The position numbers were made by a program, and so were the translations under genes. Below, piece after piece: positions 5,897 to 9,693 of a DNA stretch of 9,693 bases. The notes under the pieces were generated by a model that was not told the origin of the DNA, made no database searches, and saw only the letters and a program-made list of their open reading frames with translations. Position 1 is the first letter of the stretch; each line of letters begins with the position of its first letter. This DNA is from Deltaproteobacteria bacterium. GTDB taxonomy: Bacteria > Desulfobacterota > Desulfofervidia > Desulfofervidales > DG-60. The stretch covers positions 1 to 9,693 of the forward strand of contig JAGGTC010000154.1 of the NCBI GenBank assembly GCA_021163945.1, read 5' to 3'.

Positions 5897-7357
5897 CTAT
5901 ACAAACACCTCCCCCTTAGTGGCTGCCCTGGCGTGGGCATCTACTGTCTCTACATAACTTCTGGCAGCAAGCCTACAGAATAAATGTATATTCTTGCTAT
6001 ATAAAATCCTTTGTATCCTCCCTGGTTTGCTATAAAATTCCCGATTTGCCCAAGCGGCCAGCCTGCCCAGATCCTCCCTCGTCAGGTACTTTGTCCTTAC
6101 AACAGGGTGTTGAAAGTCCCACTTACTTAGGTCCCTCTCCTCAATGTAAGGTTCAACCTCAGGTGTCATGGGGATACCTGGCAGTGGGGTCATCATCTGC
6201 AGGGCTGCAATATCTGGGTCAATCTGGTCCAGCCTCTCAAATCTATCCTTAATGGCCCTTTCATCATCGTCAGGAAAACCTACCATCCATGTTATTACAG
6301 TTCCAATTTTATTTTCCCTGCATCTTATTACCGTCTCCTCTACCTCATCTACGGTGATCCTCTTTTTTATCTTCTTTAGTGTCTCCTCATCCACTGCCTC
6401 AAGCCCAAATAGACATTGAATAAGACCAGCCTTTCTTAGTTCTTTAAGCAAGTCCTTATCTCTTAAGAAATATGGGGCCCTACCCATAAAGAAGTATTTT
6501 ACATTAAGCCCCCTCTTTAATGCCTCCTCAATGAGGCCTTCAATACGTGGGCGATAGACATTAAAGTCCTCATCCATCATTACTACAAACTTTGCACCAA
6601 ATTTCCTCTCCAAAAGCTCTAATTCATCAACTACCCTCTTTGCAGACCTGATGCGGTAGTGTGTCCAGTCGCTGTTTCCACGTGGGTCATAATTTGTCCA
6701 ACCTACACAAAACCTACAGCCATTCGGGCAACCCCTTGAATGATATGTCTCTACATAATTCCTGATGCGGCCAAATCCTATGTATTTTTCCATAGGAAAT
6801 AGGTCATAGGCAGGAAGTGGCAAGTCATCTAGATTTTTGAATAAGGGGCGATAGGCAGTAACCTTTACCTCACCCCTATCCCAATAGGAAAGCCCTTTTA
6901 CTGAAGGTATATCAGGGTCTTTTTTGCTTAACTCTTTGGCCAGTTCAGGCAGTGTTACCTCTGTCTCCCCATATATGATAAAGTCAAATTCTTTTGTCTC
7001 TTTTAATATTTGAGGGGCGTTTGCCCCATAATAGAATCCACCTACACATATCTTTACATCTTTGTTTTGTTGCTTAATTAGACTTGCAGCCCTCTTATAA
7101 CGGGGGGCAATGGCCGCAACCCCTGTGGTCTGTAAGGCATCCCCCATGTAGATTAAATCAGGATTTATTTCATTTATGGCATCAATCATCTTCCTCTCAT
7201 CCATATCCAAGGCACGGCAGTCTAGTACCTTTATCTCTATCTCTGGATACCACTCACGTAGATTGGCTGCCAATTGGGCATGATTTACATTAATTGCTAT
7301 ATGCCTTCCCCAGGTAACCCAACCACCAAGTGGGGGCTGTAAGAACAAGACCTTCAT
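5897..7357 (-). CDS. B12-binding-domain radical SAM enzyme
   Basis: A 486-aa class B radical SAM protein. Residues 1 to about 145 form a cobalamin-binding-type Rossmann domain (start KVLFLQPPLGG; VGGFYYG at 105-111; FDFIIYGETE at 124-133). The domain lacks the DxHxxG lower-ligand motif, so any cobalamin would bind without a protein His ligand, as is common in this class. The radical SAM core follows, with the 4Fe-4S cysteines in a CxxxCxxC motif at Cys210, Cys214 and Cys217 (RGCPNGCRFC). FGLEAVDEETLKKIKK (317-332) and WMVGFPDDD (357-365) are typical later core segments. The C-terminal 90 or so residues form a helical extension. Relatives include BchE, HpnP/HpnR-type and GrsA-type lipid-modifying enzymes, so a lipid or other hydrophobic substrate is plausible. 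The reaction could be methylation, C-C bond formation or adenosylation and cannot be assigned from sequence. Placement directly before a nucleoside phosphorylase suggests an adenosylated product or 5'-deoxyadenosine by-product (inference). It starts with ATGA coupling to the exporter. Confidence 0.9.
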   Translation of the reverse strand: MKVLFLQPPLGGWVTWGRHIAINVNHAQLAANLREWYPEIEIKVLDCRALDMDERKMIDAINEINPDLIYMGDALQTTGVAAIAPRYKRAASLIKQQNKDVKICVGGFYYGANAPQILKETKEFDFIIYGETEVTLPELAKELSKKDPDIPSVKGLSYWDRGEVKVTAYRPLFKNLDDLPLPAYDLFPMEKYIGFGRIRNYVETYHSRGCPNGCRFCVGWTNYDPRGNSDWTHYRIRSAKRVVDELELLERKFGAKFVVMMDEDFNVYRPRIEGLIEEALKRGLNVKYFFMGRAPYFLRDKDLLKELRKAGLIQCLFGLEAVDEETLKKIKKRITVDEVEETVIRCRENKIGTVITWMVGFPDDDERAIKDRFERLDQIDPDIAALQMMTPLPGIPMTPEVEPYIEERDLSKWDFQHPVVRTKYLTREDLGRLAAWANREFYSKPGRIQRILYSKNIHLFCRLAARSYVETVDAHARAATKGEVFV

Positions 7358-9678
7358 TTTTCCTCCTCCTTAAATAAAAATTTCGGTTTTATCAGAAGTA
7401 AAAATGTAGGAAGTAGGATTAAGGCAGAGAGCATATTTAAAAATTTTAAATATGCAAAAACACCTCCTAACTTTGCCTGAAGTTTTAGATTAGAAAATAT
7501 CCAAGAAAAGCTGCCAATAGAGAGTATAGTGCCAACAAATAGTACTGCCATACCACAGGTAGTTACTGCATAAAATATAGCCTTATCTAAGGATTTCCCA
7601 TTTTTTGTTTCTTCTTTAATCCTTGAGGCCAAATAGATACTATAATCAATGCCAAGCCCAGCCCCCATAGCGGCTACAGGCAGGGTAGATAGGGTAAATG
7701 GGATATTTAAGATACCAAAGCTGCCAAATGTTAATATTATGCTAAAAAGCAAAGGAATAAAAAGCAAAAGACCTCCAACTATAGAACGAAGTGCAAGGCA
7801 GACACGAAGGATAATAAGTATAGAAAGAACAGCCATATTCAACAGAAGACCTTCTTTCATAATCTCATTTGTTGCGCCTAAGATGCCAATTGGGCCACCT
7901 GCAAACTCAAACTCTACCCATGGTGTCTTATGGTGTTTTTTTATCCAATTTTTTGTTTCTGAAATAATCTCTTCTATAGTGCTACCTTTGCAGTCTTTTA
8001 GGTCTAAGCGGATATTGGCATATCTATGGGAATAATCAAAAAGGCCAGAAAATTCTCCTGGAAATGCATTATTTTCATATAAGAATAGATACTCGCCAAT
8101 TGCCTTATCGCTTTCTGGTACACAAAAGTATCTTCTGTCCCCTCCAAATACTACAAAATTCATCAGTTTTATATAATCAGCCAAAGAAAGGCTATATCCT
8201 GCAGCAGTTGAGTTTTCTCTAAGATAAGTCTCAAGTCCATCCATCTCCTTCATTACATCTGCCCTTACTAACGCATTTTCTTTCTTTCCTTTCACCAATA
8301 TATAATAGGGATTTGAGCCAGAAAAATAATGATTAATCTTTCTTTCTGCTATATTGTAAGGGGCATCTCTATAAAGGATAGATGTCCCAGGCTCTATCTC
8401 ACCTACTGTAATATGCCTGATTCCATAAATTGAAAGAATTGAAATAGCTATAAAAGAACACATAATAACAGCAATATTTCTCTTTTTTGTATAAATACCA
8501 GCTAACCTTTCCAAAAATTTATAAGTAAATCCTCTACCGAATTCGTTTTTTTCAAATTTAGGGAGAGGGAAAATAGCAAAACAAGCTGGCATAAATCCTA
8601 CTAAGGTCAAAAAGAGGCTTAAAATGCCAGATGCCCCTAAAATAGCAATGCCTCTTATAGATGGTATAGGAATAAGAAAAAGTGAGGCAAATCCCAAAAA
8701 ATCTGTAAAGATTGAGGCCCTTACAGGATTTGATAAACCAGCCAATACCTCTTTAGCAACTTCTTCCTTATTTTTATATCTTTTGCTGGCCTCAAAGTAT
8801 CTTTGCATAAACTGAACAGAGTGGTTAAGGGTAACAATAAAGACCATAAATGGGATGAGTATAGTAAATGGATTTATTGGGTAATTAAAAAAACTAAAAA
8901 TAGAAAGGGCTATAACTACAGACATGGTAGCTGAAAAGGCTGGTAAAACAATGGCCCTTTTCTTTTTATTAAAAGCAAGAAATAATAAAATGAATGTAAT
9001 AATTAAGCTAATAGCAAATATATAAAGGATAAAATGTGAATGGGTCTCAATGTAGCCTTCTAATATAGGGCGGCCACTTACATAGATATGGTGGTTTCTA
9101 TCTTTGTATTTTTTAATGATCTCATTTACCTTCTTATAGATTACCCTAGAAGGGACATCCTCTTTAAATTCTGCCTGAATCAAGGTGGCCTTTAGGTCCT
9201 TTGAGACAAGTGGGCCATATACTAGTGGGTTTCTTATGATCCTCTGTTTTAGGGCCTGCCACTGTTCCTTTGTCTGGGGGACATATCTCAAAAGCCTTCT
9301 GACCTCAAAACCATCTTTGTGTATCTCAATATGCTTTATCTGCCTTGAAAATAGACAAAGTATGCGTCTTGGGTTTATCTCATCTAGGTAAGAGATCTCA
9401 TCAAATATACCATATAGCTTTTCTAGGGTAATAGGGTTTAGGATAGTCCCTTTATCCACCTCAATGGCAATGTTTACACGATTTAATCCCCCAAAGTGTT
9501 TATTTAACTCCCTTTGAACCTTAACAAATGGATGATTAGTGGGCATAAAATCTGTACTTCTAGTGACTACCTTTATATCCTTTATGAAATAAAAGGAGGC
9601 GATACTTAATATAATAGGCAGGAGTAAAAACAGATACTTGTGTTTTACTACAAAGGAGGCTAATTGTTCTGTTTTCAT
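7354..9678 (-). CDS. RND/MMPL-family exporter (HpnN-like lipid exporter class)
   Basis: A 774-aa inner-membrane transporter of the RND superfamily, MMPL branch, with the usual two-fold layout. TM1 lies at about residues 13-33 and is followed by a periplasmic loop to about 212. A TM bundle spans about 214-370. TM7 is at about 400-419, with a second periplasmic loop to about 608 and a final TM bundle at about 609-764. The second half has the characteristic TM4 motif GAGLGIDYSIYL (672-683) followed by SRIKEE. The equivalent helix of the first half (about 275-292, IVTLNHSVQF) lacks the acidic residue. Family members export lipids or other hydrophobic molecules using proton-motive force, for example HpnN for hopanoids and MmpL for mycolates. 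It is the first gene of the cluster, and its stop overlaps the next start as ATGA. The start ATG has no obvious Shine-Dalgarno (upstream is all A/T) and the frame stays open to the window edge, but TM1 is placed as expected. The substrate cannot be read from sequence; a lipid is inferred from the neighbours. Confidence 0.9.
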   Translation of the reverse strand: MKTEQLASFVVKHKYLFLLLPIILSIASFYFIKDIKVVTRSTDFMPTNHPFVKVQRELNKHFGGLNRVNIAIEVDKGTILNPITLEKLYGIFDEISYLDEINPRRILCLFSRQIKHIEIHKDGFEVRRLLRYVPQTKEQWQALKQRIIRNPLVYGPLVSKDLKATLIQAEFKEDVPSRVIYKKVNEIIKKYKDRNHHIYVSGRPILEGYIETHSHFILYIFAISLIITFILLFLAFNKKKRAIVLPAFSATMSVVIALSIFSFFNYPINPFTILIPFMVFIVTLNHSVQFMQRYFEASKRYKNKEEVAKEVLAGLSNPVRASIFTDFLGFASLFLIPIPSIRGIAILGASGILSLFLTLVGFMPACFAIFPLPKFEKNEFGRGFTYKFLERLAGIYTKKRNIAVIMCSFIAISILSIYGIRHITVGEIEPGTSILYRDAPYNIAERKINHYFSGSNPYYILVKGKKENALVRADVMKEMDGLETYLRENSTAAGYSLSLADYIKLMNFVVFGGDRRYFCVPESDKAIGEYLFLYENNAFPGEFSGLFDYSHRYANIRLDLKDCKGSTIEEIISETKNWIKKHHKTPWVEFEFAGGPIGILGATNEIMKEGLLLNMAVLSILIILRVCLALRSIVGGLLLFIPLLFSIILTFGSFGILNIPFTLSTLPVAAMGAGLGIDYSIYLASRIKEETKNGKSLDKAIFYAVTTCGMAVLFVGTILSIGSFSWIFSNLKLQAKLGGVFAYLKFLNMLSALILLPTFLLLIKPKFLFKEEEK
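7361..7370 (-). promoter_or_regulatory. Strong Shine-Dalgarno for the radical SAM gene
   Basis: On the minus strand this reads AGGAGGAGGA, three bases before the ATG at 7357. It lies inside the last codons of the exporter gene, whose TGA overlaps this ATG. It fixes the radical SAM start and supports translational coupling between the two genes. Confidence 0.8.
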
Positions 9679-9693
9679 TTTTAATAATAAAAT

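Noticed and set aside
5897..7357. Assigning the radical SAM gene as HpnH, HpnP or HpnR
   Set aside because: HpnH has no B12-binding domain, and I cannot see diagnostic similarity to HpnP or HpnR, so no gene symbol is given.
1464..9391. Plus-strand open frames of about 60-128 codons
   Set aside because: All lie antisense inside well-supported minus-strand genes, show no recognisable domain, and are expected shadows.
1..9693. CRISPR arrays, tRNA/rRNA genes, insertion sequences
   Set aside because: No spaced short repeats, no tRNA- or rRNA-like sequences, no transposase genes and no terminal inverted repeats were seen. The only repeat is the LolA-like gene duplication.

Overview
The window is one dense, co-directional gene cluster on the minus strand, so transcription runs from high to low coordinates. 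The DNA is AT-rich, with many AGA/AGG Arg and ATA Ile codons and strong Shine-Dalgarno sequences. An RND/MMPL-type exporter and two LolA-like outer-membrane lipoprotein-sorting proteins with signal peptides point to a diderm (Gram-negative type) bacterium, probably from a poorly cultivated lineage. No species can be named from this sequence.

In order of transcription the genes are: (1) a 774-aa RND/MMPL exporter at 9678-7354; (2) a 486-aa radical SAM enzyme with an N-terminal B12-binding-type domain at 7357-5897; (3) a PNP/UDP-family nucleoside phosphorylase at 5894-5157; (4) an MtnA/eIF2B-type sugar-phosphate isomerase with its catalytic Cys and Asp at 5164-4262; (5) a short, apparently catalytically dead relative of gene 4 at 4260-3784; (6) a class II aldolase fused to a C-terminal SCP2-like lipid-binding domain at 3787-2810; (7) an NAD(P)-dependent aldehyde dehydrogenase at 2806-1382; (8) a LolA-like periplasmic protein at 1362-472; and (9) a tandem paralogue of gene 8 that begins at 400 and runs off the left edge. 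Junctions 1-8 overlap or are separated by 1-19 bases, two of them as ATGA overlaps, so this is almost certainly one operon. The only sizeable gap is about 70 bases between genes 8 and 9.

The five enzyme types form a logical sequence. A radical SAM enzyme could make an adenosylated product (or release 5'-deoxyadenosine). The phosphorylase would replace adenine with phosphate, giving a 5-deoxyribose-1-phosphate derivative. The MtnA-like isomerase would convert this to the ribulose-1-phosphate, the class II aldolase would split it into DHAP plus an aldehyde, and the aldehyde dehydrogenase would oxidise the aldehyde to an acid. This is the chemistry of the known 5'-deoxyadenosine/methylthioadenosine 'DHAP shunt'. 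Here, however, the aldolase carries a lipid-binding SCP2-like domain, and the operon is bracketed by a lipid-type RND exporter and LolA-like carriers. My main inference is that the substrate may be a hydrophobic molecule adenosylated by the radical SAM enzyme, as HpnH does in hopanoid synthesis. It would be trimmed to a two-carbon-extended lipid aldehyde or acid and then exported. Plain salvage of 5'-deoxyadenosine or MTA remains the main alternative.
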